From: Streptomyces antibioticus
GTDB taxonomy: Bacteria; Actinomycetota; Actinomycetes; Streptomycetales; Streptomycetaceae
Direction of reading: 5' to 3'
DNA: 64,000 nt
Assembly: GCF_002019855.1 (NCBI RefSeq)
Contig: NZ_CM007717.1
Span: 6,057,043 to 6,121,042 of the forward strand
The notes below the pieces were generated by a model. The model had not been told where the DNA came from. It saw only the letters and a program-made list of their open reading frames with translations, and did no database searches. Shown here in pieces: positions 25,970-34,909 of this stretch (its first letter is position 1; the number at the start of each line of letters is the position of its first letter). The translations under genes were made by a program, and so were the position numbers.

Positions 25970-28900
25970 GTGCACCTCAAGGCCCTGACCCTCCGAGGGT
26001 TCAAGTCGTTCGCGTCGGCGACCACACTCCGGTTCGAGCCGGGGATCACCTGTGTCGTCGGGCCCAACGGCTCGGGCAAGTCCAACGTGGTCGACGCGCT
26101 GAGCTGGGTCATGGGCGAGCAGGGCGCCAAGTCCCTGCGCGGCGGCAAGATGGAGGACGTCATCTTCGCCGGCACCACCGGCCGCCCCCCGCTGGGCCGC
26201 GCCGAGGTGTCCCTGACCATCGACAACTCCGACGGCGCCCTGCCCATCGAGTACGCCGAGGTCACCATCACGCGGATCATGTTCCGCAACGGCGGCAGCG
26301 AGTACCAGATCAACGGCGACACCTGCCGGCTGCTCGACATCCAGGACCTGCTGTCCGACTCCGGCATCGGCCGCGAGATGCACGTCATCGTCGGCCAGGG
26401 CCAGCTCGACTCCGTCCTGCACGCCGATCCGATGGGCCGCCGCGCCTTCATCGAGGAGGCCGCGGGCGTCCTCAAGCACCGCAAGCGCAAGGAGAAGGCG
26501 CTGCGCAAGCTCGACGCGATGCAGGCCAACCTCGCGCGCGTGCAGGACCTCACCGACGAGTTGCGCCGCCAGCTCAAGCCCCTGGGCCGGCAGGCGGCGG
26601 TGGCCCGACGGGCCGCGGTCATCCAGGCCGACCTGCGCGACGCCCGCCTGCGCCTCCTCGCCGACGACCTCGTACGGCTGCGCGAGGCCCTCCAGGCCGA
26701 GGTGGCCGACGAGGCCGCCCTCAAGGAACGCAAGGAGACCGCCGAACAGGAGCTGCGCAAGGCGCTCCAGCGCGAAGGACTCCTGGAGGACGAGGTACGG
26801 CAGCTCACGCCGCGTCTCCAGCGCGCCCAGCAGACCTGGTACGAGCTGTCCCAGCTCGCCGAACGCGTCCGCGGCACGATCTCGCTGGCCGACGCCCGCA
26901 TCAAGAGCGCCACCTCCGCGCCGCCCGAGGAGCGGCGCGGCCGCGACCCCGAGGACATGGAGCGCGAGGCCTCCCGCGTCCGCGAGCAGGAGGCCGAGCT
27001 GGAGGCCGCCCTGGAGGCGGCCAGCCACGCCCTCGACGACACCGTCTCCCACCGCGCCGACCTGGAGCGCGAACTCGCCGTCGAGGAACGGCGGCTCAAG
27101 GACGTCGCTCGGGCCATCGCCGACCGCCGCGAGGGCCTCGCCCGGCTCAACGGCCAGGTCAACGCGGCCCGCTCGCGCGCCGCCTCCGCCCAGGCCGAGA
27201 TCGACCGGCTGGCCGCAGCCCGCGACGAGGCCCAGGAGCGGGCCGTCACCGCCCAGGAGGAGTACGAGACCCTCCAGGCCGAGGTCGACGGCCTCGACGC
27301 GGGCGACGCGGAACTCGCCGGGCACCACGACACCGCGAAGCGCGGGCTCGCCGAGGCGGAGGCCGCGCTGACCGCCGCCCGCGAGGCCGTCACCGAGGCC
27401 GAACGCCGGCGCGCCGCCACCCAGGCCCGCCACGAGGCCCTCGCCCTCGGCCTGCGCCGCAAGGACGGCACCGGCGCGCTGCTCGGCGCCCGCGACCGGC
27501 TGGACGGACTGCTCGGCCCCGCCGCGGAACTGCTGACCGTCGTCCCCGGACACGAGGTCGCGCTCGCCGCCGCCTTCGGCGCCGCGGCCGACGCCGTCGC
27601 CGTGAGCGGACCCACCGCCGCCGCCGACGCCATCCGGCTGCTGCGCAAGCAGGACGCGGGACGCGCGGCCCTCCTGCTGGACGGCGCCCCCGGACCCGCG
27701 GAGCGGGCGGCACCGCAGGACGGGCCGCCGTACGCCGCCGATCTGGTGCGGGGGCCGGACGGGCTGATGGCCGCCGTACGGACGCTGCTGCGCGGGATCG
27801 TGGTGGTGCCGACCCTGGAGGACGCCGAGGAACTCGTCTACGCGCGGCCCGGTCTCACCGCCGTCACCGCCGACGGCGATCTGCTCGGGGCGCACTTCGC
27901 GCACGGCGGGTCGGCCGGCGCGCCCAGCCTGCTGGAGGTGCAGGCGTCCGTCGACGAGGCCGCCGCCGAGCTGGCCGAACTGGCCGTACGGTGCACGGAG
28001 TTGACCCAAGCGCAGCAGGAGGCCGCCGCGCGCCGGGCGGAGTGCGCCGCGCTGGTCGAGGAGCTGGGGGAGCGGCGCCGGGCCGCCGACCGGGAGAAGT
28101 CGTCCGTCGCCCAGCAGCTCGGCCGGCTCGCCGGGCAGGCGCGCGGAGCGGCCGGGGAGGCCGAGCGGTCCACCGCCGCCGCGGCCCGGGCGCAGGAGGC
28201 GCTGGAGCGGGCCGTCGAGGAGGCCGAGGTGCTCGCCGAACGGCTGGCCGTGGCCGAGGAGATGCCGGTCGAGGAGGAGCCCGACACCTCGGTGCGGGAC
28301 CGGCTCGCCGCCGACGGGGCCAACGCGCGCCAGACCGAGATGGAGGCCCGCCTCCAGGTCCGTACCCACGAGGAACGGGTGAAAGGGCTCGCCGGACGGG
28401 CCGACTCGCTGGACCGGGCCGCCCGCGCCGAACGCGAGGCACGCGCGCGTGCCGAGCAGCGGCGGGCGCGGCTGCGCCACGAGGCGGCCGTCGCCGAGGC
28501 CGTGGCCTCCGGTGCCCGGCAACTGCTCGCCCATGTCGAGGTCTCGCTCGGCCGCGCCGACCTGGAGCGGGTGGCCGCCGAGGCCGCCAAGGCGCGCCGT
28601 GAGCAGGACCTGGCCGCCGCCCGGACCGCCGGACGCGATCTCAAGGCCGAGCTGGACAAGCTGACGGACTCCGTGCACCGGGGCGAGGTCCTGGGCGCCG
28701 AGAAGCGGCTGCGGATCGAGCAGTTGGAGACCAAGGCGCTGGAGGAGATGGGCGTGGAGCCCGCCGGGCTCGTCTCCGAGTACGGCCCGCGCCAGCTCGT
28801 CCCGCCGTCGCCGCCCGCCGAGGGCGAGGAGCTGCCGGAGGACCCTGAGCACCCGCGCAACCAGCCGGTGCCGTTCGTCCGCGCCGAGCAGGAGAAGCGG

Positions 28901-29524
28901 CTGCGGGCAGCCGAGCGGGCGTACCAGCAGCTCGGCAAGGTGAACCCGCTCGCGCTGGAGGAGTTCGCCGCGCTGGAGGAGCGCCACAAGTTCCTCAGCG
29001 AGCAGTTGGAGGACCTGAAGAAGACGCGTGCCGATCTCCTTCAGGTCGTGAAGGAGGTCGACGAGCGGGTCGAGCAGGTCTTCACCGAGGCGTTCCGGGA
29101 CACGGCGCGCGAGTTCGAGGGGGTGTTCAGCCGGCTCTTCCCGGGCGGCGAGGGGCGGCTGATCCTGACCGATCCCGACAACATGCTCACCACCGGCGTG
29201 GACGTGGAGGCACGGCCGCCGGGCAAGAAGGTCAAGCGGCTCAGCCTGCTGTCCGGCGGCGAGCGGTCGCTGACCGCCGTCGCCATGCTGGTGTCGATCT
29301 TCAAGGCCCGGCCCAGTCCGTTCTACGTCATGGACGAGGTCGAGGCGGCCCTCGACGACACCAACCTCCAGCGGCTGATCCGCATCATGCAGGAGCTCCA
29401 GGAGGCGTCCCAGCTCATCGTGATCACGCACCAGAAGCGGACCATGGAGGTCGCCGACGCGCTGTACGGCGTCTCGATGCAGGGCGACGGGGTGTCGAAG
29501 GTGATCAGCCAGCGGCTGCGCTGA
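25970..29524 (+). CDS. smc: chromosome segregation ATPase SMC
   Basis: Condensin ATPase for chromosome compaction and segregation, 1184 residues. The N-terminal Walker A is GPNGSGKSNVVDA (about 32-44). Two long coiled-coil arms flank a hinge near 500-660. The C-terminal signature LLSGGERSLTAVAML and Walker B YVMDEVEAALDD complete the ABC head. GTG start at 25970; an upstream ATG at 25937 would add 11 residues and lacks conservation. In Streptomyces SMC works with ScpAB, which are not in this window. The glucose permease gene follows with its own promoter. Confidence 0.97.
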   Translation: MHLKALTLRGFKSFASATTLRFEPGITCVVGPNGSGKSNVVDALSWVMGEQGAKSLRGGKMEDVIFAGTTGRPPLGRAEVSLTIDNSDGALPIEYAEVTITRIMFRNGGSEYQINGDTCRLLDIQDLLSDSGIGREMHVIVGQGQLDSVLHADPMGRRAFIEEAAGVLKHRKRKEKALRKLDAMQANLARVQDLTDELRRQLKPLGRQAAVARRAAVIQADLRDARLRLLADDLVRLREALQAEVADEAALKERKETAEQELRKALQREGLLEDEVRQLTPRLQRAQQTWYELSQLAERVRGTISLADARIKSATSAPPEERRGRDPEDMEREASRVREQEAELEAALEAASHALDDTVSHRADLERELAVEERRLKDVARAIADRREGLARLNGQVNAARSRAASAQAEIDRLAAARDEAQERAVTAQEEYETLQAEVDGLDAGDAELAGHHDTAKRGLAEAEAALTAAREAVTEAERRRAATQARHEALALGLRRKDGTGALLGARDRLDGLLGPAAELLTVVPGHEVALAAAFGAAADAVAVSGPTAAADAIRLLRKQDAGRAALLLDGAPGPAERAAPQDGPPYAADLVRGPDGLMAAVRTLLRGIVVVPTLEDAEELVYARPGLTAVTADGDLLGAHFAHGGSAGAPSLLEVQASVDEAAAELAELAVRCTELTQAQQEAAARRAECAALVEELGERRRAADREKSSVAQQLGRLAGQARGAAGEAERSTAAAARAQEALERAVEEAEVLAERLAVAEEMPVEEEPDTSVRDRLAADGANARQTEMEARLQVRTHEERVKGLAGRADSLDRAARAEREARARAEQRRARLRHEAAVAEAVASGARQLLAHVEVSLGRADLERVAAEAAKARREQDLAAARTAGRDLKAELDKLTDSVHRGEVLGAEKRLRIEQLETKALEEMGVEPAGLVSEYGPRQLVPPSPPAEGEELPEDPEHPRNQPVPFVRAEQEKRLRAAERAYQQLGKVNPLALEEFAALEERHKFLSEQLEDLKKTRADLLQVVKEVDERVEQVFTEAFRDTAREFEGVFSRLFPGGEGRLILTDPDNMLTTGVDVEARPPGKKVKRLSLLSGGERSLTAVAMLVSIFKARPSPFYVMDEVEAALDDTNLQRLIRIMQELQEASQLIVITHQKRTMEVADALYGVSMQGDGVSKVISQRLR

Positions 29525-29615
29525 GCGCTGCGCTCGCTGTCGGGCCAGGGCTTCTGGCTTCAAGAAGTGAACGCATGTGGCGTTCTTGTGTCTCCGTTCT
29601 CACATTTCCCCACGT

Positions 29616-29644
29616 TTGATTTTGAGACTTGAAGGCATAGTCTC
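29616..29644 (+). promoter_or_regulatory. glcP promoter with overlapping inverted repeat
   Basis: TTGATT (29616-29621) and TAGTCT (29638-29643) are spaced by 16 bases. The inverted repeat GAGACT (29624-29629) / AGTCTC (29639-29644) spans the spacer and -10 box, a classic position for repressor binding. The region is clearly more AT-rich than its surroundings. Confidence 0.45.
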
Positions 29645-29704
29645 TGCAACGTTGGATTTACCTTCAGGTACCACCTATCTGGAGGCCCCACGAGGGAGTG
29701 GAAC

Positions 29705-31120
29705 GTGACCACAGCGCAGGCACAGAAGTCAGGACCCGGGACGGCACATCCCGATCATCTCGGGCATGTCATCTTCATCGCGGCGGCGGCCGCGATGGGC
29801 GGGTTCCTCTTCGGCTACGACAGCTCCGTGATCAACGGTGCCGTCGAGGCCATCCGGGACCGCTACGACATCGGGTCCGCGGCCCTGGCGCAGGTCATCG
29901 CCATCGCCCTGATCGGCTGTGCCATCGGTGCCGCCACGGCCGGCCGGATAGCCGACCGCATCGGCCGGATCCGGGTCATGCAGATCGCGGCCGTGCTGTT
30001 CACCGTCAGCGCCGTCGGCTCGGCGCTGCCCTTCTCCCTGTGGGACTTCGCCCTGTGGCGCGTCGTCGGCGGCTTCGCCATCGGCATGGCCTCGGTCATC
30101 GGCCCCGCCTACATCGCCGAGGTCGCCCCGCCCGCCTACCGCGGCCGGCTCGGCTCCTTCCAGCAGGCCGCGATCGTCATCGGCATCGCCGTCTCGCAGC
30201 TGGTCAACTGGGGTCTCCTCAACGCCTCCGGCGGCGACCAGCGCGGCACCCTGATGGGCCTGGAGGCATGGCAGGTCATGCTCGGCGTGATGGTCGTCCC
30301 GGCCGTCCTCTACGGCCTGCTCTCCTTCGCGATCCCCGAGTCCCCGCGCTTCCTGATTTCCGTCGGCAGGCGGGAGCGGGCCCGGGAGATCCTCGCCGAG
30401 GTCGAGGGCGAGAGCGGTGACCTGGACGCCCGCGTCGCCGAGATCGAGAACGCCATGAACAGCGAGCACAAGTCCGCGTTCAAGGACCTGCTCGGCGGCG
30501 GCTTCTTCTTCAAGCCGATCGTCTGGATCGGCATCGGCCTGTCGGTCTTCCAGCAGTTCGTCGGCATCAACGTCGCCTTCTACTACTCCTCGACGCTGTG
30601 GCAGTCGGTCGGCGTCGACCCGACAGAGTCCTTCTTCTACTCGTTCACGACGTCGATCATCAACATCGTCGGCACCGTGATCGCCATGATCTTCGTGGAC
30701 CGGATCGGCCGCCGCCCGCTCGCCATCATCGGCTCGGTCGGCATGGTCGTCGGCCTCGCGCTGGAGGCATGGGCCTTCTCCTTCGACCTGGTCGACGGCA
30801 GGCTCCCGGCCGCGCAGGGCTGGATCGCCCTGATCGCCGCGCACGTCTTCGTCCTCTTCTTCGCCCTGTCGTGGGGTGTGGTCGTCTGGGTCATGCTCGG
30901 CGAGATGTTCCCCAACCGGATCCGCGCCGCCGCCCTCGGCGTCGCCGCCTCCGCGCAGTGGATCGCCAACTGGGCCATCACGGCGAGCTTCCCGTCCCTG
31001 GCCGACTGGAACCTCTCCGTCACCTACGTCATCTACACGGCCTTCGCCGCCCTCTCCGTCCCGTTCGTCCTGCGCTACGTCAAGGAGACGAAGGGCAAGA
31101 CCCTGGAGGAAATGGGCTGA
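29705..31120 (+). CDS. glcP: glucose permease, MFS sugar porter family
   Basis: 471-residue integral membrane transporter with about 12 membrane segments. Sugar-porter signatures are present: GYDSSVINGA in TM1, GRIADRIGR in the loop after TM2, PESPRF after TM6, GINVAFYYSS in TM7 and DRIGRRPL. It corresponds in position and sequence style to the S. coelicolor glucose/H+ symporter GlcP, the main glucose uptake route that also matters for glucose repression. GTG start at 29705. A locally AT-rich promoter with an inverted repeat precedes it, and a large hairpin follows. Confidence 0.9.
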   Translation: MTTAQAQKSGPGTAHPDHLGHVIFIAAAAAMGGFLFGYDSSVINGAVEAIRDRYDIGSAALAQVIAIALIGCAIGAATAGRIADRIGRIRVMQIAAVLFTVSAVGSALPFSLWDFALWRVVGGFAIGMASVIGPAYIAEVAPPAYRGRLGSFQQAAIVIGIAVSQLVNWGLLNASGGDQRGTLMGLEAWQVMLGVMVVPAVLYGLLSFAIPESPRFLISVGRRERAREILAEVEGESGDLDARVAEIENAMNSEHKSAFKDLLGGGFFFKPIVWIGIGLSVFQQFVGINVAFYYSSTLWQSVGVDPTESFFYSFTTSIINIVGTVIAMIFVDRIGRRPLAIIGSVGMVVGLALEAWAFSFDLVDGRLPAAQGWIALIAAHVFVLFFALSWGVVVWVMLGEMFPNRIRAAALGVAASAQWIANWAITASFPSLADWNLSVTYVIYTAFAALSVPFVLRYVKETKGKTLEEMG

Positions 31121-31170
31121 CGCCCACCCGAACCCGAGGAGAGGGGCCACCACCCCGCCGCCCCTCCCCT

Positions 31171-31223
31171 CGCACCACCGCCGCCCCTGACCCGGTCAAT
31201 CCCGGGACGGGGGCGGTGGTGCG
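31171..31223. terminator. hairpin terminator between glcP and the LLM oxidoreductase gene
   Basis: CGCACCACCGCC (31171-31182) pairs perfectly with GGCGGTGGTGCG (31212-31223), with a further small CCCGG/CCGGG stem inside the loop. It lies between convergent genes and probably acts on both. Confidence 0.72.
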
Positions 31224-31298
31224 TCCGCCGGCCGGGTTCAGTCGCCCCGCGCCCACCGGCCAGCCCGATTCAGACACCCCGCGCGCCCGCCCCCCAGC

Positions 31299-32270
31299 TC
31301 ACCCCTCCAGCGCCGGAATCACCCGCTCCGTGAACAGCCGTAGGCTGCGCCACCCCTCTTCCAGCGGCATTCCGCCCGCCAGGGGGTGGAGGACCAGGTT
31401 GTCGAGGTCGGTGGTGGTGCAGGCGGCCGGGGTGAGGACGCGGTAGACGCCCTCCTCGCGGAGTTCGGAGACCGTCGTGGCCGTGGAGCGGACCGCCGAG
31501 CGGATCTCGGAGGACTGCCAGGAGGCGTAGGTGCGGGCCTCGTGGAGGAAGTGGTGGCCGTACATCGCCCATGCCCGGTCCGGGTCCTCGGCGATGTGCA
31601 GGAGCGGGGTGTTCGGGGCCGGCATCATCGTCCAGCCCTCCGTGCCGTACTCGACCAGGCGCTCCTTGTAGTAGCCCTCCAGTTCCGGCAGATGCGCGCT
31701 GGGGAAGAACGGCAGGCCCAGCCGGGCGGCCCGGCGGGCGGCGGCCTTCGACGAGCCGCCGACCAGCAGCAGGGGGTGCGGGTCCGAGAACGGGCGCGGG
31801 GTGACCCGTACCGTACGGCCCCGGTACACGAACTCCTCGCCCGTCCACGCCTTCAGCAGGGTTTCGAGAAGCTCGTCCTGGAGCCGGCCGCGCCGCTTCC
31901 AGTCGACGCCGGCACGCTCGTACTCCTCGGGCCGGTAGCCGATCCCGGCGACCGTGACCAGCCGGCCGCCGCTCAGCAGGTCCAGTACGGCGATGTCCTC
32001 GGCCAGCCGCAAGGGGTCGTACAGCGGGCCGATCACCGCGGAGACGGTCACCGCCAGCCGCCGGGTCGCCCCGAGCACCGCGCCCGCGAAGGCGAACGGC
32101 GACGGCAGCCAGTTGTTCTCGGCCCCGTGGTGCTCCTCGGTCTGCACGGTCGTGATCCCGTGCCCGTCGGCGTACGCGGCCATCTCCAGCGCGGTCCGGT
32201 AGCGGGCGCCCAGCTCGGCGGGGGAGGCGCCGGGGGCGACGAGGTTGAAACGGACGACGGTGACGGGCAT
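31299..32270 (-). CDS. LLM-class (luciferase-like) flavin-dependent oxidoreductase
   Basis: 323-residue TIM-barrel oxidoreductase. The N-terminus is MPVTVVRFNLVAPG. Family features include TVQTEEHHG, GPLYDPLRLAEDIAVLDLLSGGR and the GIGYRPEEY loop typical of FMN- or F420-dependent members. LLVGGSSKAAARRAARLG forms the phosphate-binding part. Substrate unknown. Streptomyces makes F420 (fbiD is in this window), so F420 is a possible cofactor, but the sequence alone does not decide. Single-gene unit convergent with glcP. Confidence 0.85.
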   Translation of the reverse strand: MPVTVVRFNLVAPGASPAELGARYRTALEMAAYADGHGITTVQTEEHHGAENNWLPSPFAFAGAVLGATRRLAVTVSAVIGPLYDPLRLAEDIAVLDLLSGGRLVTVAGIGYRPEEYERAGVDWKRRGRLQDELLETLLKAWTGEEFVYRGRTVRVTPRPFSDPHPLLLVGGSSKAAARRAARLGLPFFPSAHLPELEGYYKERLVEYGTEGWTMMPAPNTPLLHIAEDPDRAWAMYGHHFLHEARTYASWQSSEIRSAVRSTATTVSELREEGVYRVLTPAACTTTDLDNLVLHPLAGGMPLEEGWRSLRLFTERVIPALEG

Positions 32271-32400
32271 GGAGGCCCCCCTTCGTGGTGGAGGGGGAGA
32301 TTAGCTGACGCACCGTCAGGTATCCAGGGGTGCGGTACCGCCCGTTCGGACGCACCGGCGACCGCTTCCGCGCAGGGCGCTCACGCATACTGGACGGGTT

Positions 32401-33618
32401 ATGGAAACCGTCATCCTTGCTGTAGTCATCGCCGTGCTGGTGCTCGGTGTGCTCGGCGGGCTCGTCGTCGGCAGCCGGCGGAAGAAGTCGCTGCCCCCGC
32501 CGCCCCCCGCAGCGCCCGACATCACCGCACCCCCGGCCGAGCCGCAGGTCGGCGACGAGGCCGAGACACCGCGCGACGAACCGCGCCGCACGATCGAGGA
32601 GGTGGACCTACCCGACGGCGGCGGCCCGGCCGGGGTCACGGTCGAGGAACCGCCCGCCGACCTCACCGCCGAGGCTCCGGAGATCGAGATCCCGGAGCCC
32701 ACCGCAGGGCGGCTCGTCCGCCTGCGCGCCCGTCTCTCCCGCTCCCAGAACGCCCTCGGCAAGGGCCTGCTCACGCTGCTCTCGCGCGAGCACCTGGACG
32801 ACGACACCTGGGAGGAGATCGAGGACACCCTCCTCACCGCCGACGTCGGCGTCATGCCCACCCAGGAACTGGTCGAACGGCTGCGCGAGCGGGTCAAGGT
32901 GCTCGGCACCCGCACCCCCGCGGAACTGCGCACCCTGCTGCGCGAGGAACTGCTCAAGCTGGTCGGCACCGACGTCGACCGCACGGTGAAGACCGAGCCC
33001 GAGGACCGCAAGCCCGGCATCGTGATGGTCGTCGGCGTCAACGGCACCGGCAAGACCACCACCACCGGCAAGCTCGCCCGCGTGCTCGTCGCCGACGGCC
33101 GTACGGTCGTCCTCGGCGCCGCCGACACCTTCCGGGCCGCCGCCGCCGACCAGCTCCAGACCTGGGGCGAGCGGGTCGGCGCCCACACCGTGCGCGGGCC
33201 GGAGGCGGGCGACCCCGCGTCCGTCGCCTTCGACGCGGTGAAGGAGGGCAAGGAGATGGGGGTCGACGTCGTCCTCATCGACACCGCCGGCCGCCTCCAC
33301 ACCAAGACCGGCCTCATGGACGAGCTGGGCAAGGTCAAGCGGGTCGTCGAGAAGCACGCCCCGCTCGACGAGGTGCTGCTCGTCCTGGACGCGACCACCG
33401 GACAGAACGGCCTGGTGCAGGCCCGCGTCTTCGCCGAGGTCGTCGACATCACCGGCATCGTGCTGACCAAGCTCGACGGCACGGCCAAGGGCGGCATCGT
33501 GATCGCCGTCCAGCGCGAGCTGAACGTCCCCGTCAAGCTCATCGGGCTCGGCGAGGGCCCCGACGACCTCGCGCCGTTCGAGCCGGAGGCGTTCGTCGAC
33601 GCCCTGATCGGTGACTGA
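32401..33618 (+). CDS. ftsY: signal recognition particle receptor FtsY
   Basis: SRP receptor GTPase, 405 residues. Unlike E. coli FtsY it starts with a real membrane anchor (VILAVVIAVLVLGVLGGLVVG, residues 4-24) followed by an acidic, Pro-rich linker to about residue 100. The N domain follows, then the G domain with VNGTGKTTTTGK (about 212-223), DTFRAAAADQL, DTAGRLHTK and TKLDGTAKGG. It partners Ffh, encoded at 41 kb in the same window. Confidence 0.97.
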   Translation: METVILAVVIAVLVLGVLGGLVVGSRRKKSLPPPPPAAPDITAPPAEPQVGDEAETPRDEPRRTIEEVDLPDGGGPAGVTVEEPPADLTAEAPEIEIPEPTAGRLVRLRARLSRSQNALGKGLLTLLSREHLDDDTWEEIEDTLLTADVGVMPTQELVERLRERVKVLGTRTPAELRTLLREELLKLVGTDVDRTVKTEPEDRKPGIVMVVGVNGTGKTTTTGKLARVLVADGRTVVLGAADTFRAAAADQLQTWGERVGAHTVRGPEAGDPASVAFDAVKEGKEMGVDVVLIDTAGRLHTKTGLMDELGKVKRVVEKHAPLDEVLLVLDATTGQNGLVQARVFAEVVDITGIVLTKLDGTAKGGIVIAVQRELNVPVKLIGLGEGPDDLAPFEPEAFVDALIGD

Positions 33619-33686
33619 CCCCACGGACTCCCCGGCCTTACGAGAATCCCCCGGCCGATCCCTCGGTCAAGCCCTCGGTCACGCGA

Positions 33687-33724
33687 GAAGCGCCCGCCCC
33701 CGGTGCAGTGGGAGCGGGCGCTTC
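33687..33724. terminator. terminator between convergent ftsY and the prim-pol-like gene
   Basis: Perfect 11-bp inverted repeat GAAGCGCCCGC (33687-33697) and GCGGGCGCTTC (33714-33724), extended by three or four more C/G pairs after one mismatch. Lies 68 bp past the ftsY stop. Confidence 0.8.
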
Positions 33725-33803
33725 GCCGTGTCCGCGGCGGGCGGACGGCGAGGGGAAGGCGAGGGGGAGTGGGTACAGGGAGGGGAAAGGCGGGCGCGTG
33801 GGG

Positions 33804-34460
33804 CTACGCCCGTGACCGGTGTGCCACGTACGCCAGCGTGCCCAGCAGCAGCCGGGCCTCCGGGGGCCGGCTCGCCGAGTCCAGCGCGGGCGGGCGCAGC
33901 CAGCGAACCGGGCCGAGGCCGCCCCGGTCGGAGGGCGGGGCGGTGATGAACGCGCCGGGGCCGATGCCGCGCAGATCGAGGGAGCCCGGGTCGTCCCACC
34001 CCATGCGGTAGAGGAGCCCGGTCAGCTCGGCGGCGGCGCCGGGGGCGACGAAGAACTGGGTGCGGCCCTCGGGCGTGACGGTGACCGGACCGAGCGGCAG
34101 CCCCATCCGCTCCAGCCGGACCAGCGCGCGGCGCCCGGCAGGGGCGGCCACCTCGATCACGTCGAACGCCTGCCCGACCGGCAGCATCACCGCGGCGCCC
34201 GGATACTCGGACCAGGCCCGGGTGACGTCGTCGAGCGTGGCGCCGGCCGGCACCTGCGGGGCGAAGATCAGGGGATGCGCGCCGGGCTCGCGGCAGGAGG
34301 GGCGGCCGCACGAGCAGACGCCGGCCGCGGCGCGGGCGCCCGGCACCACGTCCCAGCCCCACAGTCCCGTGAACTCGGCGACGGCGGTGCACTCGGACGA
34401 GCGACCGCGCCTGCGCGCGCCGGAGCGGATCTCGCGGATGCCGCCGATCGTGAAGCCCAT
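33804..34460 (-). CDS. prim-pol (bifunctional DNA primase/polymerase N-domain) protein
   Basis: 218 residues. The zinc-like segment CSCGRPSCREPGAHPL (about 48-63) and the later PPSDRGGLGPVRWL match the bifunctional primase-polymerase N-terminal domain family found in actinobacteria and mobile elements. The acidic motif reads FDVIEV, that is D-x-x-E rather than the canonical D-x-D/E, so catalytic activity is uncertain. No helicase domain follows. The ATG at 34460 has a TGGAGGGGG site just upstream. Divergent from nsdA across a 449-bp region that contains a GTTACGTAAC palindrome close to this promoter. Confidence 0.75.
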   Translation of the reverse strand: MGFTIGGIREIRSGARRRGRSSECTAVAEFTGLWGWDVVPGARAAAGVCSCGRPSCREPGAHPLIFAPQVPAGATLDDVTRAWSEYPGAAVMLPVGQAFDVIEVAAPAGRRALVRLERMGLPLGPVTVTPEGRTQFFVAPGAAAELTGLLYRMGWDDPGSLDLRGIGPGAFITAPPSDRGGLGPVRWLRPPALDSASRPPEARLLLGTLAYVAHRSRA

Positions 34461-34909
34461 GCCCCCTCCAACGGGTCCGACGCGGGTGTGGTTACGTAAC
34501 GGACGTACGTAGTAACTCTGCGTGTTTTCGCCGCCCTTCGGGCGTAGTGCGCTGACGGCGCCCGGAAGCGCTCCGGGTGGTGCGGTCTGCCGTGCGCGCC
34601 CCTGAGTGCTTCGCTCCGCCATCTCTCGGCCGTCCACTGTCAAGTGAATCGTGAACAGCTCCCCGGGAGTTCATTCGAAGGGGTGGCGAATGGTGGCGTT
34701 TCCGGGATCGCCATGGCCGGAGCAGTGATCGTAGGATTACTTTGAGTGTGCGGGTCCCTGAGAGCACACGCGCTTGTGGGTATGCCGGAGGCAAGTCGGG
34801 TTTCCGTTCGAGGGGTGACAACTGCCGGACGAGAGGCCGGGATCACCGGCATTCTGATAGGGCTTGGCGCACTCAGTGACAAGTGGTCTCGAGGGATGGG
34901 GGCGTTCCA
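34461..34909. promoter_or_regulatory. divergent control region between the prim-pol gene and nsdA
   Basis: No gene seen. GTTACGTAAC (34491-34500) is a perfect 10-bp palindrome followed by ACGTACGT (34503-34510); both are within 50 bp of the prim-pol start. An inverted repeat GTGTGC/GCACAC spans 34746-34769 on the nsdA side. TAGGGC at 34858-34863 is a possible -10 for nsdA, but no matching -35 is clear. Confidence 0.4.

Noticed and set aside
25682..29563. Open frame of nearly 1,300 codons antisense to smc
   Set aside because: In high-GC DNA the strand opposite a real gene often stays open. The translation is low in sequence complexity and has no domain, while the plus strand encodes intact SMC.
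34492..34821. Minus-strand open frame in the nsdA upstream region
   Set aside because: Arg/Ser-rich, without ribosome binding site or recognisable domain, and it covers the divergent promoter region.
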